From NCBI GenBank assembly GCA_032719365.1, contig CM064870.1, positions 26,416,738 to 26,480,737 of the forward strand: 64,000 nt of DNA, given 5' to 3'. The DNA is from Prinsepia uniflora. Its lineage: Eukaryota; Streptophyta; Magnoliopsida; Rosales; Rosaceae. Made by a program: the position numbers and the translations under genes. Positions within the stretch are counted from its first letter, which is position 1; every line of letters begins with the position of its first letter. Shown piece by piece: positions 46,138-55,646 of the stretch. A model generated the notes under the pieces. The model was given only the letters and a program-made list of their open reading frames with translations. It had not been told where the DNA came from and ran no database searches.

Positions 46138-49100
46138 TTATTTCGATCTAACATAGCCAGGGAGTGAACTTCGACACTTTAACATGTTATGAAGCTAATC
46201 ATGTGCCAAGCATGCCATGACCCGTCCAAAAAATCCAAGAACCTAGCTCCAAATTTTAAGAACTGCTAAAGAAGCTGCCCTAATTCCACCCTCGCAGATA
46301 GCTTGCATTTGCATGTCCAGCTCAGCTCTGATTGCTTTCTAGGGTATTTTAGGACTTTGTAATAGGTTAGGATTTTTGTAAGCACTCTAGAATGTTCTAG
46401 GTTGTTTTATGATTTCTAATCCTTGTAGGACAAGGATTTCTCCTTGTCTATAAAATAAGGAGTTATCTAATATTTCAAAGACTAAATTTAGACATAATCG
46501 ACCTAATTATGCCTAGACACTAAGAAACACCTTAGATATACTTTTTAGTTTTGTTCATGAGGTTTGTTCACAACTGACCACATTGTAGTTGTAGGATTGC
46601 TCACGGCCTTTCTTGGAGTTCACCTTGAGAGTATAGTTTGGGTTTATTTTTTAAATCTTTATTCATTCAATAAATGTTATTGTTTTTCATTATCTTAGTG
46701 AGTAGTTTACCTTAGGGTGAGGGCTGATCTTGAAGCCCTAACCATGAAAATTTTGTGACTTGATTATTGTACTTGGTTTGATTGTTGTTTTTGCCTTGGT
46801 GGCTTGATTCACTATGTTAATTCCTATATCATTCATTTTCTTGAAACTTGCTACTATAATTTCATGACTTGAATGATGATTCACATACATGATTATGGTA
46901 AAAATAATCTTGAGGATAACCATGATTCACCTAGAATTGCATACCACTTTTAGGTTTTGTGTAGTGTCACTAAATTCTTTGATGGTTAATGTTGTCTTTT
47001 GTGTTCTAGTAGTTTTAAGAGAACTATTGCATAATTGATTAGGGGTTTAGTGTCTTAAGAAAACTGAACATAGAAGTAAGAAGAAATAAATGTGTGAGAG
47101 TGGGCTTAAGAGACCTCTTGCATTGGCACAAAACCATGAAGGAAAAATGATAATTGAACCTTGCAACCAAGTTGGAAAACATTGTGGCTAGCTATGGATA
47201 GGAAGCCTTGACCTACCTTTAAATCCGATTTTAAAATCCCTTTGATTTGCTTTACTTTCTTGCATTACAAGCTATCATTATTTACGCATTTTTTACCCAA
47301 AATTCCTCCATTTATCCGTGTCATGCATATCTATTTAGTACTGGCTTGTTAATTATAAAAATTCATTGCTTTGGATACACGTTGAGTCAAGCCCTTATTG
47401 GATTTGACCCTTGCTTGTACCACTATATTATCATTTGATTTGTGAAATTGCTAGGATATCATTGTTAAGCATTTTGTGCATTTACTTATCATACTTTTCT
47501 TCCAACAATGCCCACTTGGGATCTTATCAAGGCCTTTGTTGATGAGAAAAATAATCAAGATTTGGAAGAGGTTAGGAAAGTTGTGCTTGCCTTTTCTAAC
47601 TTCGTGCCATCTCTTTCATTTCTGTTCAATTTTCAGTACAATATATGGATGAGCACCAAAAGAAGTTATCTGCGCATGAACGAAGGCGAAACATTCTTTC
47701 GACAGAAGTTCCTTCTTTGGATGAGGTGAAGTCTTTAGAATAAGATTTCTTCAAAGGCAATGAAGAATGTGCTCAATGGGACTGTAAGTGTTAGGTCATA
47801 TTTCCTACATGTATTTCATGTCATTTGCTATCCATTGCTCTTAGCTTTTGGTTACATCTTGGCCACCAATAGTATAAACTGATGCTTTTGTGAGGCATGT
47901 GTAAATGTTGGAAAGATGAGATAAGTCAAAGAATACAAGAAAAAGAATGATTTAAATCAGAGTTTAAATGAAGGAGATATCTTCACTTTAATGTTGAATC
48001 CTAAGTAGACGTAACTGCGCCAAGTCCACAAATTGTGCCACATTTGCGTGCAAATCATGTTCCTTAGGCTAGACCATTTGGATGCCAGAACCACGTCCTG
48101 TGACATCAATGTCATGTCTAAAAAGTATCAAGGTTAGGCTCAAGCCATGGATTTACCATGTCTCAAGATCCTTCCATTCGAGTTCTAGATCATGTTCTTG
48201 CTCATGTCTCCACCACACAAACTCTATGCCATGTTCGTGCCCTTGCCAATCTTCAATGAGTCTCCATCAAGACTGTGCTTGTCTCTGACCTGAATCGAGA
48301 GGTTCCAAGTTGGCCATCTCTCATATGCAATTATTTGGCCAAGCTAGGGAGTACACTTCTACTCTTTAACATGTTATGAAGTTATTCATGTGCCAAGGCG
48401 TGCCATGGTGAGGCAAAAAATATTCAAGAACCTAGTTTCATGTTTCACGTCCTGCCCAAGAAACTGTCCTAAATGTAGCCTGGTTGTTAACTTGGATTTA
48501 CACTACCAACTTGCACTTGCACGCCCAACTCAATTTTGATTAGTTTTCAGGGTATTTTAGGCTTTTAATAGCTTAGGATTTCCATAGAATTCTAGAATGT
48601 TCTAGGTTTTTTTTTATGATTTCTAATCCTTGTAGGACAAGGCTTTCTCCTTGTCTATAAAAGGAGGCCTTTTCCATTATTTTAGACACACTCAATTTAG
48701 ATAAGACCATATCTAATTACACTAAGACACATATAGCTTTGTTCGTGAGGTTTGTTCATGGCATACCATACTGTGCTTGAAGGATTTACTCAAGAATTAC
48801 TTGGAGTTCATCTTGAGAGTATAATTTGGGTTTATTCTTTAAATTCTTTATTCAATCAATTAATATTTACATTATTCATTATCCTTAATGAGTGGTTATC
48901 TTGAAGCCCTAACCATGCCAATTTCATGACTTGGTTGTTTCGCTTGGTTTTCTTGTTCAATTTTCCTTGGTAGATTGATTCACTACGTTGATTGCTATTT
49001 CATTCATGTTCATGAAACTAGCTACTTTAATTGTATGATTTATATGATTAATTCACATCAATGATTATGGTAAAACCAATATGTGAAGAGATCCACGACT

Positions 49101-49166
49101 CACCAAGAATTGCATACCACTTTTTTGAGTTACCGTAGTGTTATTAAATCATTTGATATTTCACCA
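46138..49166 (+). mobile_element. Non-coding element with ~0.9-kb direct repeats (LARD/TRIM-like)
   Basis: 46138-47080 and 48331-49166 are diverged direct repeats (shared blocks TTTAACATGTTATGAAG, TTCTAGAATGTTCTAGG, CTAATCCTTGTAGGACAAGG, GAATTGCATACCACTTTT), each with a TATA-like TCTATAAAA. They look like the two LTRs of a small element whose 3' LTR is cut at 49166 by gypsy element 2. The middle (about 47500-48330) has an ATG-starting frame at 47508 that I do not recognise and no known domain. Exact LTR ends and a primer site were not found. Confidence 0.6.
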
Positions 49167-49210
49167 CGGGGGCAACTCATTCTTTTATTTCACCACGTTG
49201 TGCGAGTCTG

Positions 49211-52200
49211 TTGGGCCGTGAGGTGACCGCACTTGAGCACGAGATGGGAGTGGGGACACCGATGGGTGTGACCTACCGGGTGAACCAGGAGATACGAGCT
49301 TGTCCTGTGGAGATTGAGGGAGTCGAATTTCCGGCAGACTTAATCCTGATGAATGTTCACGATTTCGATGTGATACTTGGAGTCGATTGGTTGTCGGAGT
49401 ACAATTCACTCATCGACTGTAGTAACATGCGGTTGACTTTGAGAGGTCCAGGATTACCGGACGTGATATTCCAGGGAGAGTGTGGAGACGCATCACCCAA
49501 GGTAATATCTGCACTCACAGCTACTAAACTTTTACAGAAGGGGTGTCAGGGTTATCTTGCTTATGTGATAGAGTCTACGGATGAATCTTTGCGTATTGAG
49601 GATATTCCGATTGTGCGGGAATTTCCTGATGTCTTTCCAGGAGATTTACCTGGATTACCACCACCCAGGGAGATCGACTTTACGATCGAGTTACTCCCCG
49701 GGACTCGACCGATTTCACAAGCACCGTATCGTATGGCACCGGAGGAACTACGGGAATTGAAAATCCAATTACAGGAATTGGTGGATCTAGGGTTTATCCG
49801 ACCCAGTACATCACCATGGGGAGCGCCGGTCTTATTTGTGAAAAAGAAGGAGGGTAGTTTACGGTTGTGTGTGGATTATCGGCAGTTGAACAAGGCTACG
49901 GTAAGGAACCAGTATCCCTTACCCAGGATCGATGATTTGTTCGATCAGTTACGAGGAGCGCGATATTTCTCCAAGATAGATCTGAGGTCAGGATACCATC
50001 AACTGAGAATAGCCGAGGGGGATGTTCAGAAAACAGCTTTTCGAACAAGGTATGGGCATTATGAGTTCTTGGTGATGTCCTTTGGATTGACGAATGCACC
50101 AGCGGCATTCATGGACTTGATGAATCGAGTCTTTCGAGCATACTTGGATAAATTTGTGATAGTGTTTATTGGCGACATCTTGGTGTATTCCAAGAGTGTC
50201 AGGGCTCATGAGGAACACTTACGAAGGGTATTGGGTAAACTACGACAGGAGCAGCTGTATGCTAAGTTAAGCAAGTGTCAGTTTTGGCTAAATAGTATTG
50301 GATTCTTAGGTCACATTATATCACCCGAGGGGATAAGTGTGGATCCTCAGAAAACGGAGGCTGTGACAAATTGGCCAAGACCGACCACGGTGACGGAAGT
50401 GCGAAGTTTTGTTGGGTTAGTAGGCTACTATCGGAGATTCGTAGAGGGTTTCTCCCAGATTGCCGCACCATTGACTCGGTTAACCTGGAAAGGGGTGAAG
50501 TTTGTGTGGGACGATCAGTGTGAACAGAGTTTTCAGGAATTAAAGTTCCGATTAACCACTGCACCTGTCCTTGCATTACCAGACAGCAGTGGAGAGTTCG
50601 TGGTATATAGTGATGCATCGCTGCAGGGTTTGGGTTGTGTATTGATGCAGAATGGAAAAGTGATTGCTTACGCATCCCGGCAGCTGAAGACGCACGAGTT
50701 GAACTACCCTACTCATGATTTGGAATTGGCAGCGGTGGTTCATGCTCTAAAGATCTGGAGACATCATTTGTTCGGTGTGACATGCCGAATATTCACCGAT
50801 CACCAGAGTCTTAAACATTTGTTCACTCAGAAGGAACTCAACATGAGACAGCGGAGATGGTTGGAGTTGTTGAAGGATTATGATTGTACCATCGAGTACC
50901 ATCCTGGCAAGGCAAATGTTGTAGCTGATGCACTTAGCAGGAAGTCGGCGGGATCAGTTGCGCATTTGAGATTGGTGTATCTTCCTTTGCTAGTGGAACT
51001 CCGAAAGAGCGGAGTTATGTTAGGGATGGACGATCAGGGAGCCTTGTTGGCTAGCTTTCATGTGCGACCCGTGTTGGTCGACAGGATCATCGAGGCTCAA
51101 CTACAGGACCAGATACTTTGTGATTACAGGAACGAGGTTGAATCCGGACAGAGACAAGATTTCTCTGTCAGGGGCGATGGAGCATTAGTAAAGCTTGGGA
51201 GATTGTGTGTACCTGCGGTACCAGAGTTGAGGAGAGAGATTTTAGACGAGGCCCACAGTTCGGCCTATGCTATGCATCCAGGAGGGACAAAGATGTACCG
51301 TACCCTCCGGGACTATTATTGGTGGCCAGGGATGAAGAGGGAGATAGCTGAGTTTGTCAGCAAATGTTTGATCTGTCAGCAGGTCAAAGCAGAACGGCAG
51401 CGTCCGTATGGGGCTATGCAGCCACTTCCAATTCCACAATGGAAGTGGGATCATATTACAATGGACTTTGTCTTCAAGTTACCGAAGACAAGGAGTGGAG
51501 TTGATGGAGTCTGGGTAATAGTGGACCGGTTGACTAAATCAGCGCATTTTCTGCCTGTACGTGAGACGTACAAGCTCAACCGTTTGGCCCGGTTATTCAT
51601 TAACGAGATCATCCGACTACACGGTACCCCAGAGTCGATCGTGTCGGATCGGTATCCGCGTTTCACATCCAGATTTTGGAGGAGTCTGCAAACTGCCTTA
51701 GGTACGAAATTGCATTTCAGTACGGCATTCCATCCTCAGACCGACGGGCAGTCTGAAAGGACGATACAGACTCTCGAAGACATGATGAGAGCTTGTGTAT
51801 TGCAATTCCAGGATTCGTGGGCTGATCGATTGCCATTGATGGAGTTTGCCTACAATAACAGCTACCAGGCGAGTATAGGGATGGCACCATATGAGGCACT
51901 GTATGGTCGACAGTGCAGAACACCGGTATGCTGGATGGAGATCGGAGAAAGAACTGCAGTGGGGCCGGATCTGATGGATATGACCCAGGAGACAGTTCGG
52001 GTTATTCGGGAGAGATTGAAGGCGGCCCAGGATCGTCAGAAAAGCTATGCAGATCGACGGATCCGAGATTTAGAGTTCGAGGTTGGTGACTTCGTCTTTT
52101 TAAAGTTATCGCCGTGGAAAGGGATTCTTCGATTTGGACGACGTGGGAGATTGAGTCCTCGTTATATCGGACCATATGAGATTGTCGAGAGGATTGGTCC

Positions 52201-52501
52201 GGTGGCTTACCGTTTAGCACTACCTTCGGAGCTTTCCCGAGTACATGACGTGTTTCATGTATCGATGCTACGGAAGTATCTTCGGGATGACTCTCATGCA
52301 CTGCCAGAGCAACCACTGGAACTGATGACGGATTTGAGTTTCGAGGAACGGCCAGTGCAGATTCTGGATAGGAAGGAAAAAGTCTTAAGGAACAAGACGA
52401 TTTCTTTGGTTAAGGTACTATGGCGGAACGACGAGGTGGAGGAAGCGACGTGGGAACCCGAGGAGTTGATGAGAGGGCAGTACCCATACTTGTTTGAGTA
52501 A
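49211..52501 (+). CDS. pol: gypsy element 2 pol, uninterrupted but truncated and RT-dead
   Basis: The coding frame enters at 49167; the first Met is at 49211, so the 1096-residue open frame lacks the protease active site, the knuckle and gag. In order: protease C-terminus, RT (VDYRQLNKAT; VMSFGLTNAP, where Ser replaces the usual Pro; FIGD at residues 319-322, where Gly replaces the first catalytic Asp; GGC at 50171-50173), RNase H, integrase zinc region (H-H-C-C), Asp in MDFV, Asp in VSDRYPRF, Glu in QSERT, a GPY-type block and a degenerate chromodomain (WRNDEVEEATWEPEEL). It is open to its natural stop, but the RT would be inactive. A translation start at 49211 is unlikely to be natural. Confidence 0.9.
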   Translation: MGREVTALEHEMGVGTPMGVTYRVNQEIRACPVEIEGVEFPADLILMNVHDFDVILGVDWLSEYNSLIDCSNMRLTLRGPGLPDVIFQGECGDASPKVISALTATKLLQKGCQGYLAYVIESTDESLRIEDIPIVREFPDVFPGDLPGLPPPREIDFTIELLPGTRPISQAPYRMAPEELRELKIQLQELVDLGFIRPSTSPWGAPVLFVKKKEGSLRLCVDYRQLNKATVRNQYPLPRIDDLFDQLRGARYFSKIDLRSGYHQLRIAEGDVQKTAFRTRYGHYEFLVMSFGLTNAPAAFMDLMNRVFRAYLDKFVIVFIGDILVYSKSVRAHEEHLRRVLGKLRQEQLYAKLSKCQFWLNSIGFLGHIISPEGISVDPQKTEAVTNWPRPTTVTEVRSFVGLVGYYRRFVEGFSQIAAPLTRLTWKGVKFVWDDQCEQSFQELKFRLTTAPVLALPDSSGEFVVYSDASLQGLGCVLMQNGKVIAYASRQLKTHELNYPTHDLELAAVVHALKIWRHHLFGVTCRIFTDHQSLKHLFTQKELNMRQRRWLELLKDYDCTIEYHPGKANVVADALSRKSAGSVAHLRLVYLPLLVELRKSGVMLGMDDQGALLASFHVRPVLVDRIIEAQLQDQILCDYRNEVESGQRQDFSVRGDGALVKLGRLCVPAVPELRREILDEAHSSAYAMHPGGTKMYRTLRDYYWWPGMKREIAEFVSKCLICQQVKAERQRPYGAMQPLPIPQWKWDHITMDFVFKLPKTRSGVDGVWVIVDRLTKSAHFLPVRETYKLNRLARLFINEIIRLHGTPESIVSDRYPRFTSRFWRSLQTALGTKLHFSTAFHPQTDGQSERTIQTLEDMMRACVLQFQDSWADRLPLMEFAYNNSYQASIGMAPYEALYGRQCRTPVCWMEIGERTAVGPDLMDMTQETVRVIRERLKAAQDRQKSYADRRIRDLEFEVGDFVFLKLSPWKGILRFGRRGRLSPRYIGPYEIVERIGPVAYRLALPSELSRVHDVFHVSMLRKYLRDDSHALPEQPLELMTDLSFEERPVQILDRKEKVLRNKTISLVKVLWRNDEVEEATWEPEELMRGQYPYLFE

Positions 52502-52519
52502 ATTTCGAGGACGAAATTT
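52500..52519 (+). other. Inverted motif after pol stop, element 2
   Basis: AAATTTCGAGGACGAAATTT: an 8-bp perfect stem with loop AGGA, overlapping the stop codon. The same motif occurs at 60073-60092. Confidence 0.6.
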
Positions 52520-52522
52520 CTG

Positions 52523-52536
52523 TAAGGAGGGTAGGT
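52523..52536 (+). other. Polypurine tract, element 2
   Basis: TAAGGAGGGTAGGT lies just before the LTR start TGTAACG. Confidence 0.8.
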
Positions 52537-53751
52537 TGTAACGACCCGAACCAAAATAATAATATTTTAATGTAAAAAGACTGTTTTACCCTTGGGGGAA
52601 AACTTTGACTTTTTCTCGGGAAATAATTCGGACTTTGACCCATGACTATGACGTAGATCGGGACGTCACGAATCCGTAGACAGGCGGCACGCCGAAATCT
52701 GAGTTCGTATGAAGAAGTTATGGTCAAGGAAGCGTTTTAGCGGAATTTACGAACCGAGAACAACGGAATAAAATAATAATTTATTACGGAAATCCGTGCC
52801 AACCTAATATTTAAATCAAACCGATGGATTGGTGACAAGTGTCACCCATCCAAGGCCACACTATTTCAATAAAGCAATTAACACTATTTAATCAATTTTA
52901 ATATTCATTATTTTTCCCTCCAATTAACCCTAGCCTTTGGATCTGCTGCTCAAGTGAATCTTGGCCCTCCATTTCTCATCTGCTCCCTTGTTCATGCACG
53001 TTCTATTTCTGCTTTTTCTTACAAACACACAAACACACACATCCATTCCCCCTTCACACCCGTGCTTCTCTTCCCATTTTCTCTCAAACCAGGCGATCGA
53101 ACCAGCCACTCTCACACCACCACCCGATCACCAGCTGCATCACCAACATCCACTAACCATCACCGAGCATCACCGGCAGCCACCACCCCATTTCCCAGCC
53201 CTGAAAATCCCGTCCAAAACACGACCCGAAAACCTCAAGGAAACGGGTCCAAGAAGCAAAACTCGTTAACCACCTCACCTCGACGCGGGAGGAGCTCCAG
53301 TCTGCACCGTGGGGATCCTAGGAGCGTAACTGGACGACGGCGAGGGCTACGGCGGCGTGACGGCGGCGGTAAGAATCAAAACCCGACAAGCCCGTTTTCC
53401 TTCCCTGTTCGACCCGATCGTGTTTAATGCTTAGAAATTGATTGTTAGGTGATAGACATGTCCTAGGGTGAGAGACGAGTCGTTTGGGACTGGGTTGGAC
53501 GACGGAGACGCCGTGGATCACCGGAGACGACGACCGGACCGTGACCGTGAGTTTCAGAGACATTCTGGTGAGTTTCTTCCCACTTTCTTCTTTTTTTGAG
53601 GTTGTAGAACCATAGGACAGACCTAGACGATCCCATAGGGATCAACCCCGTCGAAAATGGTGGCCGGAATCGTGTGGTGGAATCGGGTCAAACCGTGGGT
53701 CGACGGCGACCCGGTTCCAGTCAAACGGGTCGACCCGGTACTGTAGCATGA

Positions 53752-53884
53752 TGACGTCATCATGCTGACGTCACTTCTGACGTCATGATGACGTCATCCT
53801 GTAAGATGTTGTCAGACCAGGGACCAATCAGAACGTGCCACGTGTCACCTGACAAGTGTCAGTGATGACGTCATGCTGACGTCA
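53752..53884 (+). promoter_or_regulatory. TGACGTCA octamer cluster in shared LTR
   Basis: Six perfect TGACGTCA sites at 53752, 53766, 53778, 53789, 53866 and 53877, plus a CCACGTGTC G-box-like core near 53838. This is one octamer more than the element 1 5' LTR. It is a candidate bZIP-responsive enhancer; function is inferred. Confidence 0.6.
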
Positions 53885-54210
53885 GCGGTACTGTAGCAGC
53901 GTTGACCCACGCGTTGACCAGGCGCGTGGGGGCGCGTGTGAACAGTAATTTTGGTGGGGCCGGTACCATTTTCAAGGTTTCGACGATACGGATCCAATGG
54001 AGGTGGTTTCGTGTCGATCGGAGATCGTTATGTCAGTCAAAATGGGGTTTGAAGCACCGGGAATAGTGCCCGGGATGCGTTTTTGAGGCGGATCTGTTCT
54101 AGGGTCTTAGTATTGATATTATAGGGTCCTTAAGTAACCCTCAGGAGTACTAATACAGGTTTATAGAGATCGTTGAGCAGCAAGGACCGAGTGTGAGTGG
54201 GCTGTTTGAT

Positions 54211-54220
54211 TTATAAAAGG
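54211..54220 (+). promoter_or_regulatory. LTR TATA-like box, shared LTR
   Basis: TTATAAAAGG, about 330 bp downstream of the octamer cluster and about 700 bp before AATAAA. Confidence 0.5.
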
Positions 54221-55136
54221 CTTGCATGCATAAATTGTTTTACTATTTCCACTGATGAGTCTTATAAACTGCTTACATATGTTATTACACTGTTTTGGGC
54301 ATGAGACCCGTCTGGATTATATGTGGATTTTGTTTGGGATGTCCGGGGGACATAGGGTAAACTATACTGTTATTGTACTGTACTTTCCTACCTGTGTATA
54401 TTGTCTCCTCCAGGGAGGGTCGTTGGCCTGGGTGGACCCTGGAGTAGTCACGGGGCTCTGACTGAGTGGAGTTGACCCCCGTTGGGCTGCTTACTCTCAG
54501 GAAGGCATGTTCATATACCTCGGGCAGTGACCGGGATACCGGGAGCTGATGTACCTAGAGAGTCTCGGGTGTGAGACCCTGAGTGGCAACGCGTAGCCTT
54601 AGAACCGTGACATCATTTGGGTTGGGTTTTTACAGTGCACTGATATGTTAGTTTCACCTTACGATTATTATTGTGGTTCATTGGTTTATAATATTATGTT
54701 TTCACTGCATGCAAGATTTGGAAAACGGAGGGGTAAAAACCTTATGATTATTTTATTATTAAATTGATTTCTAAACTGTTATTTTTGGCCCACTCACCCT
54801 TGTTTTACTGACCCCTCCAGACCCTGACACGGCAATAGAGGAGGAGGATCCGGAGGAGGAGGAAGAGGTTTAGTTTGCCTAGCTGTGCACCTGTACACCC
54901 ACTTGTGGGTAGGTTGAGCACCGAATAAATGTACTCTGACTAGTGTGCTCGCATGTTGTATTTTACTTTCCCTTGTCTGACAGTATCACTTTAAACACTG
55001 TGTTTGTACATTATCTATCTATGTGAGTCTTCGGTTTTTATTTAAGGGTAATTTTGGTATGTTTAGAGTCATTGTCAGACGGGAGCGGGTCACGTCCCCG
55101 GGTGGTCCCAGTGGGATTGGGACGGGTCCTGTCAGC

Positions 55137-55149
55137 TTGGTATCAGAGC
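55137..55149 (+). other. First primer binding site of element 3 (gypsy side)
   Basis: TTGGTATCAGAGC after LTR end TGTCA and spacer GC, as in element 1. It is followed by Cassandra internal sequence (CAGACCCCGAC) instead of gypsy leader. Confidence 0.9.
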
Positions 55150-55205
55150 CAGACCCCGACCGGGAAGTGTGCCAGCGAGGACGCTGGGCCCTAAGGGGGG
55201 TGGAT

Positions 55206-55534
55206 TGTAAGACCCGTGTCCTGGAGGGAACGGTGAACAATCCCACATTCCTGCGAGGGGGAATGGTCTGGGAAGGGATGGTGGTGTGCCTTAAAGGTGT
55301 AGACACACACCTATCTAGCATGAGGCCTTTTGGGAGCTCAGTGGCTTTGGGGGGGATTGGAACCCCAAAGTTAAGCGAGTTGAGGCTGGTGCAATTCCAG
55401 ATGGGTGACCCCCTGGGAAGTTGCACCGTGAGCTCCCGAAAACAAAACCGTGAGGGCTAGGGCAAGGAGGCCCAAAGCGGACAATATCATGCTAGATGAA
55501 TCGGGACCTGACAGAAGAGGGTCGGGTCCTGACA
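55206..55534 (+). repeat. Cassandra LTR with 5S-rRNA-like domain (329 bp)
   Basis: TGTAAGACCCGTGTCC to GGGTCCTGACA. 55361-55432 resembles the 5S rRNA internal promoter: A box AAGTTAAGCG (55368-55377) and C box GATGGGTGACCCCCTGGGAAG (from 55400). Carrying a 5S-derived sequence in the LTR is the defining trait of Cassandra TRIM elements. It has no coding capacity. Confidence 0.9.
55361..55432 (+). promoter_or_regulatory. 5S-like RNA polymerase III internal promoter in Cassandra LTR
   Basis: A-box-like and C-box-like motifs are spaced as in 5S rRNA genes. It is not a 5S gene: the upstream half of 5S is not present. Pol III transcription is possible from known Cassandra biology but not shown here. 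Confidence 0.65.
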
Positions 55535-55536
55535 AT

Positions 55537-55549
55537 TTGGTATCAGAGC
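55537..55549 (+). other. Second primer binding site of element 3 (Cassandra side)
   Basis: TTGGTATCAGAGC preceded by the Cassandra LTR end and spacer AT, and followed by gypsy leader. It is identical to 55137-55149. Confidence 0.9.
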
Positions 55550-55646
55550 ATTAGGATTAGTGGTCAGAGTACTAGGTTAGCGGTTTGTACTTTGTACATG
55601 GTCGCTTTCGATGTCTTTTAACCTGTTTGCCTCTTCACAGTTGGAT

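Larger units (their letters stand above)
49167..55134 (+). mobile_element. Ty3/gypsy element 2, 5'-truncated, sharing its 3' LTR with element 3
   Basis: Begins inside the protease coding (GGGGGCAACTCAT, Gly of DSGATH) and runs through pol to an LTR at 52537-55134. The LTR is followed directly by the primer site of element 3, so one LTR serves both copies. Every position is offset exactly 7573 bp from element 3, with about seven differences by eye over 3.3 kb of coding. Gag and the 5' LTR are absent. Confidence 0.92.
52537..55134 (+). repeat. Shared LTR of gypsy elements 2 and 3 (2598 bp)
   Basis: TGTAACGACCCGAACC to GGTCCTGTCA. Six TGACGTCA octamers (53752-53884), TATA-like TTATAAAAGG at 54211-54220 and AATAAA at 54924-54929. 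It has an extra GGTACTGTAGCAGCGTTGACC segment compared with element 1. Left neighbour is the polypurine tract of element 2, right neighbour the primer site of element 3. Confidence 0.94.
55150..55549 (+). mobile_element. Cassandra one-LTR unit embedded at the gypsy primer site
   Basis: Contains the Cassandra internal region from just after the primer site (55150-55205, ending in the purine tract AAGGGGGGTGGAT), one full Cassandra LTR (55206-55534), spacer AT and a second primer site (55537-55549). Gypsy leader (ATTAGGATTAG) resumes at 55550. The order and spacers match the reversed Cassandra at 63385-64000: spacer AT and CAGACCCCGAC after the site. No 5-bp duplication flanks it; the only repeat is the 13-bp primer site itself. 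Confidence 0.9.

Noticed and set aside
47508..47729. Short frame starting MPTWDLIK
   Set aside because: It could be the start of a gag in the non-coding element, but it is 73 residues, ends without a recognisable motif and has no continuation; left as part of the internal region.
55361..55432. Possible 5S rRNA gene
   Set aside because: Only the internal promoter half resembles 5S and it lies inside an LTR with TG..CA ends, as in Cassandra. The same applies at 34290-34360 and 63491-63560.
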